The translations under genes were made by a program, and so were the position numbers. A stretch of 64,000 nt of DNA, taken from positions 2,046,001 through 2,110,000 of the forward strand of contig CBDDLD010000004.1 in assembly GCA_965230605.1 (NCBI GenBank), read 5' to 3'. Each line of letters begins with the position of its first letter. Within the stretch, counting starts at the first letter, position 1. Under the pieces are notes generated by a model. That model was not told the DNA's origin. It worked only from the letters and a program-made list of their open reading frames with translations, and ran no database searches. Positions 52,004-64,000 of this stretch are shown in pieces. This stretch comes from CBDDLD01 sp965230605 (GTDB taxonomy: Bacteria > Bacteroidota > Bacteroidia > Flavobacteriales > Flavobacteriaceae).

Positions 52004-52011
52004 TATATTTG
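52004..52011 (+). promoter_or_regulatory. -7 element of icd
   Basis: TATATTTG, full TAnnTTTG match, 49 bp before the icd ATG. Confidence 0.55.
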
Positions 52012-52060
52012 CACTGCCTAAAAATGGGCATTTTTGCATACTAAAAACTTCAAAAATCAT

Positions 52061-54280
52061 ATGGCAGATTCATCAACAATATTTTATACCAAAACAGACG
52101 AAGCTCCAGCATTAGCTACACGTTCGTTTCTCCCTATAGTTCAGAGATTTACAAAATCTTCAGGCATCAATCTTGAGATCAAAGACATTTCATTAGCCGG
52201 AAGAATTTTGGCTACTTTTCCAGACTACTTAGAAGACAATCAAAAAGTTTCTGACGCATTAGCAGAGTTAGGCGAGTTGGCAAAAACACCTGAAGCAAAC
52301 ATAATTAAGTTACCAAATATTAGTGCTTCTATCCCTCAATTAACAAATGCGATTGAAGAGTTACAAGCCAAAGGGTATAAACTTCCTGACTACCCGGATG
52401 AACCGGAAAATGATACTGAAAAACAGATAAAAGCCAGATACGATAAAATAAAAGGAAGTGCCGTAAACCCTGTACTTAGGGAAGGGAACTCAGACAGACG
52501 CGCCCCTAAAGCCGTGAAGAATTATGCAAAGAAAAACCCGCATAGTATGGGTGCCTGGACTGCTGATTCTAAGACGCATGTTGCAACAATGGGTGCTGAT
52601 GATTTTGCACACAATGAGATATCACTTACGGTTACTTCAGCTACAGATGTTAAAATCGTACACACTAATAAAGCAGGCAACACAAATATTCTCAAAGATA
52701 GTTTCCCTATACAAGCAGGTGAGATCATAGATGCCACAGTAATGCGTAAGAAAGCTCTACTAGAGTTTTTAGATAGAGAGATAAAAGATGCTAAAAATCA
52801 AGGACTATTGCTTTCATTACACATGAAAGCGACCATGATGAAAGTTTCCGACCCTATTATTTTCGGTCATGCAGTAAGAACCTTCTTTAAATCTTTGTTT
52901 GAAAAGCACCATGATACATTTGAAGCAATTGGTGTAGACGTTAACAACGGTTTTGGAAATCTTTTAGAGAAATTAGAAGAACTTCCTGAAGATCAACGTA
53001 CCGTTATTGAGAACGATATTCATATAGCATTCGAAAATGGTCCGGACCTAGCTATGGTAAACTCAGATAAAGGAATTACTAATCTTCACGTTCCTAGTGA
53101 TGTGATTATTGATGCTTCTATGCCAGCCATGATCCGTACATCAGGCCAAATGTGGAATGCAGAAGGAAAGCAACAAGACACAAAAGCGATTATTCCAGAT
53201 AGTAGTTATGCTGGTTTATATCAGGCTACAATAGATTTTTGTAAAGCTAATGGAGCATTTGATCCTACTACCATGGGTACAGTACCAAATGTAGGTTTAA
53301 TGGCTCAAAAAGCAGAAGAGTATGGGTCTCATGACAAAACATTTGAAATCTCATCACCAGGTACAGTAACGGTTATAGATAGCAAGGGTAATGTTCTCAC
53401 TTCTCACAACGTTGAAGAAGGTGATATCTGGAGAATGTGTCAGGTGAAAGATGCGCCTATTCAAGATTGGATAAAACTAGCTGTTACTAGAGCTAAAGCA
53501 TCAAATACACCGGCAGTATTTTGGTTAAACGCCAATAGAGCTCATGATGCTGAACTTATTAAAAAAGTAAATACATACTTACCAAATCATAATACTGAAG
53601 GCTTAGATATTAGAATCCTATCCCCAATTGAGGCAACTAAATTTACTTTAGAGCGTATTAAAGCTGGTAAGGACACCATCTCAGTTACAGGAAATGTACT
53701 AAGAGATTATTTAACTGACTTATTCCCGATCTTAGAATTAGGAACCAGTGCAAAAATGCTTTCTATAGTACCACTAATGAATGGTGGAGGATTATTTGAA
53801 ACTGGTGCAGGGGGTTCAGCGCCTAAGCATGTGCAACAACTTGTTGGTGAAAATCACTTAAGATGGGACTCACTCGGGGAGTTTTTAGCATTAGCTGTGT
53901 CTTTAGATCATTTTGCAGATGTCAACCAAAATGAAAAAGCTCGAGTTTTAGGAGAAGCATTAGATGACGCTACAGAAAAATTACTAGAGAATAAAAAAGG
54001 GCCTTCACGTAAAGTCAATGAGCTAGATAATAGAGGAAGTCATTTCTACCTTGCTTTATATTGGGCAGAAGCACTGGCTAATCAAGATAAAGATCAAGAT
54101 TTAAAAGCAGAATTTACTACACTATATGATGAGCTTAAAGCCAAAGAAAATGAAATCGTTGAAGGACTGAATGATGTTCAAGGTGAATCTGTTAGTATAG
54201 GTGGCTACTACTATCCTAATGATGAAATGGCAAATAAGGTGATGCGACCTAGCGAATTATTAAATTCCATTTTAAAATAA
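52061..54280 (+). CDS. icd: Isocitrate dehydrogenase (NADP), monomeric type
   Basis: 739 residues from ATG 52061; the frame is open further upstream, but MADSSTIFYTKTDEAPALAT is the family start. Monomeric NADP-IDH is recognised by LPNISASIPQLTNAIEELQ, PVLREGNSDRRAPKAVKNYA, MKATMMKVSDPIIFGH and LFETGAGGSAPKHVQQLVGE. It oxidatively decarboxylates isocitrate to 2-oxoglutarate in the citric acid cycle. Length is right for the monomeric class (about 740). It has its own -7 element and a strong terminator. Confidence 0.96.
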   Translation: MADSSTIFYTKTDEAPALATRSFLPIVQRFTKSSGINLEIKDISLAGRILATFPDYLEDNQKVSDALAELGELAKTPEANIIKLPNISASIPQLTNAIEELQAKGYKLPDYPDEPENDTEKQIKARYDKIKGSAVNPVLREGNSDRRAPKAVKNYAKKNPHSMGAWTADSKTHVATMGADDFAHNEISLTVTSATDVKIVHTNKAGNTNILKDSFPIQAGEIIDATVMRKKALLEFLDREIKDAKNQGLLLSLHMKATMMKVSDPIIFGHAVRTFFKSLFEKHHDTFEAIGVDVNNGFGNLLEKLEELPEDQRTVIENDIHIAFENGPDLAMVNSDKGITNLHVPSDVIIDASMPAMIRTSGQMWNAEGKQQDTKAIIPDSSYAGLYQATIDFCKANGAFDPTTMGTVPNVGLMAQKAEEYGSHDKTFEISSPGTVTVIDSKGNVLTSHNVEEGDIWRMCQVKDAPIQDWIKLAVTRAKASNTPAVFWLNANRAHDAELIKKVNTYLPNHNTEGLDIRILSPIEATKFTLERIKAGKDTISVTGNVLRDYLTDLFPILELGTSAKMLSIVPLMNGGGLFETGAGGSAPKHVQQLVGENHLRWDSLGEFLALAVSLDHFADVNQNEKARVLGEALDDATEKLLENKKGPSRKVNELDNRGSHFYLALYWAEALANQDKDQDLKAEFTTLYDELKAKENEIVEGLNDVQGESVSIGGYYYPNDEMANKVMRPSELLNSILK

Positions 54281-54289
54281 ACTTACGTT

Positions 54290-54318
54290 AAAAAGCTTCA
54301 TTAAAAATGAAGCTTTTT
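54290..54318 (+). terminator. Intrinsic terminator after icd
   Basis: AAAAAGCTTCAT/ATGAAGCTTTTT, 12 bp, 5-nt loop, then a T-rich tail. Confidence 0.9.
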
Positions 54319-54340
54319 TATTTTTATAAAAAAATTGTTG

Positions 54341-56716
54341 ATGAAGAATAGTCTCATAAACTTTTTCTTAGCCTTTTTATGTATTTCAAGTTCATTATTT
54401 GCTCAACAAAAATTTACTATTAGTGGCACTATTACTGATAGTAGTAGTAATGAAACGCTTATTGGCGTAAATGTTGTTTTTCCTGAATTACAGACCGGAA
54501 CCATGACCAATGAGTATGGGTTTTACTCCATTACATTAGATAAAGGCACATACAAAATTCAAGTTAGTTACCTAGGCTTTCAAACCATCACAGAAACTAT
54601 TGTACTAGATAAGAATATTAACAAGAACTATATGCTTATCGAATCTGCTGAAGCTTTAGATGAAATAGTTATCAAGGAAGATGTAGAAAAATTGAATATC
54701 AGAAAACCACAGATGAGTGTGAATTCACTCTCTATAAATACCATAAAACAAATGCCTGTGGTTTTAGGAGAAGTAGATGTTATAAAGTCTATCACCTTAC
54801 TTCCTGGAGTTACTAATGCTGGAGAAGGTTCATCAGGTTTCAATGTAAGAGGCGGTGCTGCCGATCAGAATCTGATTTTATTAGATGAAGCTACCATTTT
54901 TAATTCCTCACATCTATTCGGTTTCTTCTCTGTATTCAACCCAGATGCTATTAAAGATATAAAACTATATAAGGGTGGGATCCCGGCTAAATATGGAGGT
55001 AGGGTTTCGTCTGTATTAGATATTTATCAAAAGGAAGGAAATAGCAAAGCTTTTAAAATGAATGGTGGTATTGGTCTTGTATCGAGCAGACTACTATTAG
55101 AGGGGCCTATAAAGAAAGATAAAGGCTCTTTCTTATTTGGAGGACGAAGTAGCTATGCCCATATATTTCTTCCTTTATTTGATATCGATAATATTGCTTA
55201 CTTCTATGACCTCAATACAAAGCTCAGCTATCGTTTAAATGATAAGAATAGTATATATCTGTCTGGTTACTTCGGAAGAGATGTCTTTGAAATAGCAGAT
55301 AGTTTTGAAAATACATACGGAAATGCTGTCATCAATTTTAGATGGAATCATTTATTTTCTGATAAGTTATTCTCCAACTTATCTTTGATCTATTCTGATT
55401 ACGATTATGATTTAGAGTTAAGTTTTGTTGAGTTTGATTGGTCATCCGGAATTCAAAACTTCAATCTTAAATATGATCTTAAGCATTATATCAATGATGA
55501 TTTCAAGCTAGAGTATGGCTTAAATAGTATTTATTACAAGTTTAACCCAGGAGATATTAGACCTACAACAGCAAGCTCTGGTGTAAATCCATTCAAACTA
55601 ATCGATAAATATGCTTTTGAAAATGCACTATATATTGATGCCGAGCATAAGATCAGTAATAGACTATCTATTTCGTATGGAGCTCGATTAAGTACGTTTC
55701 ATCGACTAGGCCAAGATGAATTAAATCTCTATGAAAACAATAATCCTGTAGTGTTTAACAATGATCTTCAGGTTTATGAAAAAGCAGAACCCATTGGAAC
55801 AGAATCCTTCAGCAGAAGTGATGTTATTAAATCTTTTAGCAATTTAGAACCTAGATTCGCTCTGGCTTATCAACTAACTGAAAGCAGCTCATTTAAAGCC
55901 AGCTATAATAGAATGAGTCAGTACTTACACTTACTATCTAACACAAGCTCACCTACACCTTTAGATGTATGGACTCCTAGTGGTAGATATGTTAGACCAC
56001 AATTGTTAGATCAGGTAGCTATTGGCTATTTTAAAACCTTTGAGGATAATGCATATTCGTTAGAAGTAGAAACCTTCTACAAGACTATTAAGAACAGAAT
56101 TGATTACATAGACGGTGCTGATCTGATCGCAAATAATGCTATAGAGCAAGTCATATTAAATGGTGAAGCCAGAGCCTATGGTTTAGAGATACTATTAAAG
56201 AAAAATGAAGGCCGATTCAAAGGCTGGTTAGCTTACACATTATCACGATCAGAACAAAGAACTCCAGGAAGAGCTCCAAATGAAACAGGTATTAATAATG
56301 GCGAGTGGTATAAAACACCATTTGATAAGACGCATGACATCTCTGTTACAGGAAATTATGACCTTAGTGAGAAATGGAAATTGAATGGGAATTTAATATT
56401 TCAGACAGGACAACCGGTGACTTTCCCAAATGGTCAGTACGAATTTAACGGCATCACAGTACCTAGTTATGAATTGAGAAATTCAAGCCGTTTACCTGCA
56501 TACCATCGTTTAGATATTTCAGCTATATATACGCCTAAACCTAATTCTGATAAACGTTGGAAAGGTGAATGGGTATTTGGTGTTTACAACATATACAATA
56601 GAAGAAATGCTGCCAGTATTACATTCAGAGAAAACAGAATGACTGGAGTGAATGAAGCCAATAGATTGGCCATATTTGGGATCGTCCCTGCAATCACCTA
56701 TAATTTTAAATTTTAG
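54341..56716 (+). CDS. TonB-dependent receptor with carboxypeptidase-regulatory-like domain
   Basis: 791 residues from ATG 54341; two TTG codons just upstream are less likely. Signal peptide (MKNSLINFFLAFLCISSSLFAQ); carboxypeptidase-regulatory-like beta-sandwich about 24-105 (GTITDSSSNETLIGVNVVFP); plug about 120-235 (GSSGFNVRGGAADQNLILLD, GGIPAKYGGRVSSVLDIY); then a 22-strand beta-barrel ending in aromatic Phe (ITYNFKF). It is an outer-membrane importer energised by TonB; the substrate is unknown. The DUF4249 lipoprotein gene follows after 3 bp, a common Bacteroidota pairing. Confidence 0.93.
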   Translation: MKNSLINFFLAFLCISSSLFAQQKFTISGTITDSSSNETLIGVNVVFPELQTGTMTNEYGFYSITLDKGTYKIQVSYLGFQTITETIVLDKNINKNYMLIESAEALDEIVIKEDVEKLNIRKPQMSVNSLSINTIKQMPVVLGEVDVIKSITLLPGVTNAGEGSSGFNVRGGAADQNLILLDEATIFNSSHLFGFFSVFNPDAIKDIKLYKGGIPAKYGGRVSSVLDIYQKEGNSKAFKMNGGIGLVSSRLLLEGPIKKDKGSFLFGGRSSYAHIFLPLFDIDNIAYFYDLNTKLSYRLNDKNSIYLSGYFGRDVFEIADSFENTYGNAVINFRWNHLFSDKLFSNLSLIYSDYDYDLELSFVEFDWSSGIQNFNLKYDLKHYINDDFKLEYGLNSIYYKFNPGDIRPTTASSGVNPFKLIDKYAFENALYIDAEHKISNRLSISYGARLSTFHRLGQDELNLYENNNPVVFNNDLQVYEKAEPIGTESFSRSDVIKSFSNLEPRFALAYQLTESSSFKASYNRMSQYLHLLSNTSSPTPLDVWTPSGRYVRPQLLDQVAIGYFKTFEDNAYSLEVETFYKTIKNRIDYIDGADLIANNAIEQVILNGEARAYGLEILLKKNEGRFKGWLAYTLSRSEQRTPGRAPNETGINNGEWYKTPFDKTHDISVTGNYDLSEKWKLNGNLIFQTGQPVTFPNGQYEFNGITVPSYELRNSSRLPAYHRLDISAIYTPKPNSDKRWKGEWVFGVYNIYNRRNAASITFRENRMTGVNEANRLAIFGIVPAITYNFKF

Positions 56717-56719
56717 GCT

Positions 56720-57535
56720 ATGAAAAAAATAATGTCCCTATTCTTAATAATGTTGGTATGTTTCTCGTGCGAGGATACTATTGAAGTTGACCTCAATGAA
56801 GCAGAACCACGTTTAGTCATTGAAGCATCTATTAATTGGTTTAAGAATACCACTGGTAATGAACAACAAATAAAGCTTTCATTAACGGCACCCTTCTTTG
56901 ATGATACTGTACCACCTGCCAACGGCGCAGTTGTTTTGGTAACTGATAGCAATAATAATGTCTTTAATTTTATTGAAGATGGAACTTCAGGAATCTATAG
57001 AAATAACACATTCATTCCTGTCATTGATGAGACATACAATTTGACCATTACCTACGAAGGTGATGTCTATACGGCCGAAGAAACTTTAAAATCTGTAGTG
57101 CCTATCGATTTTGTAGAACAAATCGATGATGGTGGATTTACAGGTGAGGATATTGAATTAAAGGCATTTTATACCGATCCTGTTGATGAAGAAAACTTTT
57201 ACTTTTTTGAGTTCATAAGTAATATTCCTGTCATTCCAACATTAGAAGTCTATGATGATCGATTTACGAATGGCAATCAAATATTCGGATTCTATACCGA
57301 AGAAGACTTAGAAACTGGAGATGAAGTAACCATAAGAAATTATGGTGTTTCGCAGCGGTTTTACGACTTTATGTTCATCTTGTTACAGCAAGGTAGTGAA
57401 GAAGGTGGTGGTCCCTTTGAAACCCAGCCGGCAACGGTTAGAGGTAATTGCATAAACACCACAAATCCTGAAAATTTTCCTTTTGGATATTTCAGATTAT
57501 CAGAAGTTGATGAATTAGTATACATTGTCCAATAA
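56720..57535 (+). CDS. DUF4249 family lipoprotein
   Basis: 271 residues. Lipoprotein signal with lipobox VCFSC (MKKIMSLFLIMLVCFSCEDT), then the DUF4249 start EDTIEVDLNEAEPRLVIEAS, TAPFFDDTVPPANGAVVLVT, a beta-sandwich, and the C-terminal NPENFPFGYFRLSEVDELVY. It is probably a surface or periplasmic partner of the TonB receptor gene 3 bp upstream, analogous to a SusD-like accessory but with a different fold (inference). Function unproven. Confidence 0.87.
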   Translation: MKKIMSLFLIMLVCFSCEDTIEVDLNEAEPRLVIEASINWFKNTTGNEQQIKLSLTAPFFDDTVPPANGAVVLVTDSNNNVFNFIEDGTSGIYRNNTFIPVIDETYNLTITYEGDVYTAEETLKSVVPIDFVEQIDDGGFTGEDIELKAFYTDPVDEENFYFFEFISNIPVIPTLEVYDDRFTNGNQIFGFYTEEDLETGDEVTIRNYGVSQRFYDFMFILLQQGSEEGGGPFETQPATVRGNCINTTNPENFPFGYFRLSEVDELVYIVQ

Positions 57536-57566
57536 CTAATCTTAATATAAATTCATACTTTTAAAT

Positions 57567-58385
57567 ATGGATTTCATAAAAACCACAGAGCAAGACTCGC
57601 ACTATGATGACCTAGAGCATATGTCATTGAATGATTTACTGTCTAACATTAACAAAGAAGACCAAACAGTGCCTCTAGCTGTGGAAAAATCAATTCCTCA
57701 AATAGAACTTCTTGTTAAGCACATTGTAGAAAAGTTAAAGGATGGTGGGCGGTTATTCTATATAGGTGCCGGTACCAGTGGCCGACTAGGCATTCTAGAT
57801 GCTTCAGAATGCCCTCCTACTTTTGGAGTATCTCATGATTTGGTAATAGGTATGATAGCTGGTGGAGATAGTGCCATTAGAAAAGCTGTTGAATTTGCAG
57901 AAGACTCTACTACACAAGGCTGGAAGGATCTACAAGACTATGATATCTCAGACAGAGATGTTGTTGTGGGTATTGCAGCTTCGGGTACAACACCATACGT
58001 CGTTAATGCAATAAATACCTGTAGAGCAAATAATATAATTACCGGATGTATTACGTGTAATCACAATAGTCCTTTATCTAATGCCGCACAATATCCTATT
58101 GAAGTTATTGTAGGCCCAGAATTCGTAACCGGTAGCTCAAGAATGAAAGCTGGGACAGCTCAAAAATTAATATTGAATATGATTACCACTGCCACCATGA
58201 TACAGCTTGGAAGGGTTCAAGGTAACAAAATGGTAGACATGCAATTGAGCAATGACAAGCTTGTGAATAGAGGTATACATATGCTCAAAGATAAATTGAA
58301 TATTTCTGAAGCTGAGGCCAAAGTATTATTAGAAACTCATAAAAGTGTCAGAGCAAGTATAAATTATTACCGTGGAACAAAATAG
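57567..58385 (+). CDS. murQ: N-acetylmuramic acid 6-phosphate etherase
   Basis: 272 residues. MurQ cleaves the lactyl ether of MurNAc-6-phosphate to GlcNAc-6-phosphate in peptidoglycan recycling. SIS fold with IGAGTSGRLGILDASECPPT, IAGGDSAIRKAVE, VVGIAASGTTPYV and the C-terminal NKMVDMQLSNDKLVNRGIHM. Length is slightly short (E. coli about 298) because the C-terminal helices are trimmed. It follows DUF4249 after 31 bp and overlaps DUF6095 by 14 bp. mltG, another cell-wall enzyme, is at 42853-43896. Confidence 0.95.
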   Translation: MDFIKTTEQDSHYDDLEHMSLNDLLSNINKEDQTVPLAVEKSIPQIELLVKHIVEKLKDGGRLFYIGAGTSGRLGILDASECPPTFGVSHDLVIGMIAGGDSAIRKAVEFAEDSTTQGWKDLQDYDISDRDVVVGIAASGTTPYVVNAINTCRANNIITGCITCNHNSPLSNAAQYPIEVIVGPEFVTGSSRMKAGTAQKLILNMITTATMIQLGRVQGNKMVDMQLSNDKLVNRGIHMLKDKLNISEAEAKVLLETHKSVRASINYYRGTK

Positions 58386-58614
58386 AACTGACAAAACCGT
58401 ATTAGTAAAAGGCTTAAAGCTAATGGGCATATGCCTATTCTTAATGTTTGCTGGCCCAACACTACTTCACTTTACATTCTTAAATAAAGATAAAGGATTG
58501 TACATTCCTTTACTTATAATATCTATCATAGTTTGTATACTAGCTATTTACTTTGCTTTCAAAGGCCTAAAAGTAATTATGGATAGCATGTTCAAAAAGA
58601 AAGACCAAGTTTAA
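58372..58614 (+). CDS. DUF6095 family small membrane protein
   Basis: 80 residues from a GTG; no ATG is available before the first membrane helix, and the GTG overlaps murQ by 14 bp. Two predicted helices (about 14-34, GICLFLMFAGPTLLHFTF; about 42-64, IPLLIISIIVCILAIYFAF) with a basic C-terminus (MDSMFKKKDQV). It matches my memory of DUF6095, a small flavobacterial family often beside murQ. Function unknown. The family assignment is moderate; the gene itself is convincing from the overlap and frame. Confidence 0.65.
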   Translation: MEQNRTDKTVLVKGLKLMGICLFLMFAGPTLLHFTFLNKDKGLYIPLLIISIIVCILAIYFAFKGLKVIMDSMFKKKDQV

Positions 58615-58628
58615 GTTTATAGCAAAAA

Positions 58629-58654
58629 AAACCCTGACACATTGGTCAGGGTTT
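58629..58654 (-). terminator. Intrinsic terminator of the rRNA operon
   Basis: Perfect 10-bp stem AAACCCTGAC/GTCAGGGTTT with a 6-nt loop, followed on the minus strand by TTTTT. It ends the rRNA operon just before the convergent DUF6095 gene. Confidence 0.9.
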
Positions 58655-58656
58655 GA

Positions 58657-58765
58657 AAAAGGCGGCGACCTACTCTTCCACGATTGTAGTACCATCGGCG
58701 CAAATGGGCTTAACTTCTCTGTTCGGAATGGTAAGAGGTGAGCCCCATCGCTATAACCACCTTAA
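58657..58765 (-). rRNA. rrf: 5S ribosomal RNA
   Basis: On the minus strand the core reads GGTGGTTATAGCGATGGGGC at the start, with CCATTCCGAACAGAGAAGTT in the middle and GTAGGTCGCCGCC at the end, the standard 5S layout whose two ends pair. It is the last gene of the rRNA operon, about 110 bp after 23S. The ends are given to within a few bases. A terminator follows. Confidence 0.93.
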
Positions 58766-58772
58766 ATCTTTG

Positions 58773-58793
58773 GCCTGATATCTACTATCAGGC
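58773..58793 (-). other. 23S-5S spacer hairpin
   Basis: Perfect 8-bp inverted repeat GCCTGATA/TATCAGGC with a 5-nt loop. Probably a processing or folding element of the precursor; on the minus strand no T tract follows, so it is not a terminator. Confidence 0.5.
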
Positions 58794-58805
58794 ACTAATA
58801 TCTTA

Positions 58806-58820
58806 ACATATTGAAAAAAG
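58806..58820 (-). other. 23S processing stem, 3' strand
   Basis: ACATATTGAAAAAAG on the plus strand is the exact reverse complement of 61775-61789. The two lie on either side of 23S, so the precursor can form a 15-bp helix at the base of 23S, the usual RNase III substrate. Confidence 0.75.
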
Positions 58821-58871
58821 GACGATAATCGTCTATATACACAACTTTATTCTCATCTTATAAAAAGAACC

Positions 58872-62026
<3,155 letters not shown>

Positions 62027-62189
62027 CCATATACTAGTCGTTAGTACATAGTAGTTAGTAGTTAGACTACTACTCAAACTTCTAGAATTTCCTTTTCAGT
62101 CTTTAATGAACTGTTTTGATAACGCCTAAGCGCCACCTGGCTCCTTCGCTAAAAATGTCTACTAGACATTTTCTTAACGCTCGGCCCTG
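62027..62189 (-). other. Spacer between tRNA-Ile and tRNA-Ala with a perfect hairpin
   Basis: AAAATGTCT (62152-62160) and AGACATTTT (62164-62172) form a 9-bp stem with loop ACT. A short TAGTTAG-type repeat lies at 62041-62072 (GTTAGTACATAGTAGTTAGT). No gene is seen. Confidence 0.5.
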
Positions 62190-62263
62190 TAGTCTCAGGC
62201 AGACTCGAACTGCCGACCTCTACATTATCAGTGTAGCGCTCTAACCAGCTGAGCTATGAGACT
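62190..62263 (-). tRNA. tRNA-Ile (GAT)
   Basis: 74 nt on the minus strand: AGTCTCATAGCTCAGCTGG ... discriminator A. Acceptor AGTCTCA/TGAGACT; anticodon stem CTACA/TGTAG with loop CTGATAA (anticodon GAT); T arm GGCAGTTCGAACTGCC. CCA is not encoded. It is the first tRNA of the rRNA spacer. Confidence 0.97.
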
Positions 62264-62348
62264 AGGTTTCTTATATATAAAAATTGACAGCGGTGACAGA
62301 GAATAAACTCTCTCTTTCCCCCTTATTCTTCAAAGTCGTCTTTCTCTA

Positions 62349-63876
<1,528 letters not shown>

Positions 63877-64000
63877 AAATCTTAAATATTATTTAACAAC
63901 TTATCAGAATCTTCAAAGTACTCAAAATGGTTCATTCTCTTGTCAGTAATTATCCTTTCAGATAACTACCTTACGCTGTCAATTTCATTATGTCTATGAA
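63877..64000 (-). other. 16S leader with processing-stem strands
   Basis: CGCTGTCAATTT (63974-63985) is the exact complement of 62281-62292 in the 16S-tRNA-Ile spacer, and ATTCTCTTGTCA (63934-63945) complements 62294-62304 with one bulge. Between the two leader blocks, GTAATTATC and GATAACTAC form a hairpin with one mismatch. The rRNA promoter itself is outside the window or not recognisable. Confidence 0.7.

Noticed and set aside
52018..52045. AAAAATG/CATTTTT inverted repeat in the icd leader as a terminator
   Set aside because: The stem is AT-only apart from one pair, there is no T tract after it, and it lies downstream of the icd promoter with no conserved partner visible.

Overview
The window looks like a stretch of chromosome from a member of the Flavobacteriaceae (Bacteroidota). 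Grounds: AT-rich sequence; several secreted proteins ending in a type IX secretion (T9SS) type A sorting domain; lineage families (DUF4835, DUF6913, DUF4249, DUF2279, DUF6095, Bacteroidetes-type BamD and RpoZ); near-absence of Shine-Dalgarno sequences; and many upstream copies of the Bacteroidetes -7 promoter element TAnnTTTG. There is no phage, insertion sequence or CRISPR array: almost everything is core genome.

Layout. 1-7562 (+): a partial DnaQ exonuclease/GIY-YIG protein, two tandem DUF3857/transglutaminase-like paralogues, a voltage-gated-type K+ channel with a zinc ribbon, miaA and a secreted NTF2-like protein. 7610-12524 (-): an RprX/RprY-like two-component system behind coaE, a YbbR-like protein and a GT2 glycosyltransferase. 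12602-18767 (-): three T9SS cargo proteins. 18867-26744 (-): fabI, a TPR gene broken by one amber codon, recN, DUF4835, coaBC, rpoZ, bamD, dapA and a DUF6913 gene. 26811-28944 (+): a 5'-nucleotidase split over two genes, then DoxX. 28937-33709 (-): a membrane protein, ligA, a LOG-family protein, prmC and a GNAT. 33767-36477 (+): LEA2 lipoprotein, ribD, HAD phosphatase, YigZ. 36472-45189: dnaA with a terminator-like hairpin in its leader, LMW-PTP, a T9SS sugar dehydrogenase, an RsmI-like methyltransferase (+), then lysozyme-like protein, DUF2279, mltG, GNAT and dapF (-). 45316-58614 (+): HtrA protease, an N-terminally extended GAPDH, a coiled-coil membrane protein, GNAT, trmD, rplS, a probable structured RNA, a pentapeptide-repeat protein, monomeric icd, a TonB receptor/DUF4249 pair, murQ and DUF6095. 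58657-64000 (-): a complete rRNA operon 16S-tRNA-Ile-tRNA-Ala-23S-5S.

The genes mostly serve housekeeping: cell wall (dapA, dapF, murQ, mltG), CoA (coaE, coaBC), replication and repair (dnaA, ligA, recN), translation and tRNA modification (miaA, trmD, rplS, prmC, rrn), envelope assembly (bamD, htrA) and secreted T9SS proteins.

The most interesting unexplained object is the 630-bp gap between rplS and the pentapeptide-repeat gene. It has no ORF, ends in a strong 17-bp intrinsic terminator that serves no protein gene, and contains at least six mutually compatible helices, three capped by GNRA tetraloops. I read it as a structured non-coding RNA of about 0.4 kb that matches none of the standard RNAs I can recognise. 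Secondary points are the dnaA-leader hairpin, the rplS leader, the intact rRNA processing stems, the split nucleotidase, the amber-interrupted TPR gene and the transglutaminase-like pair lacking catalytic residues.
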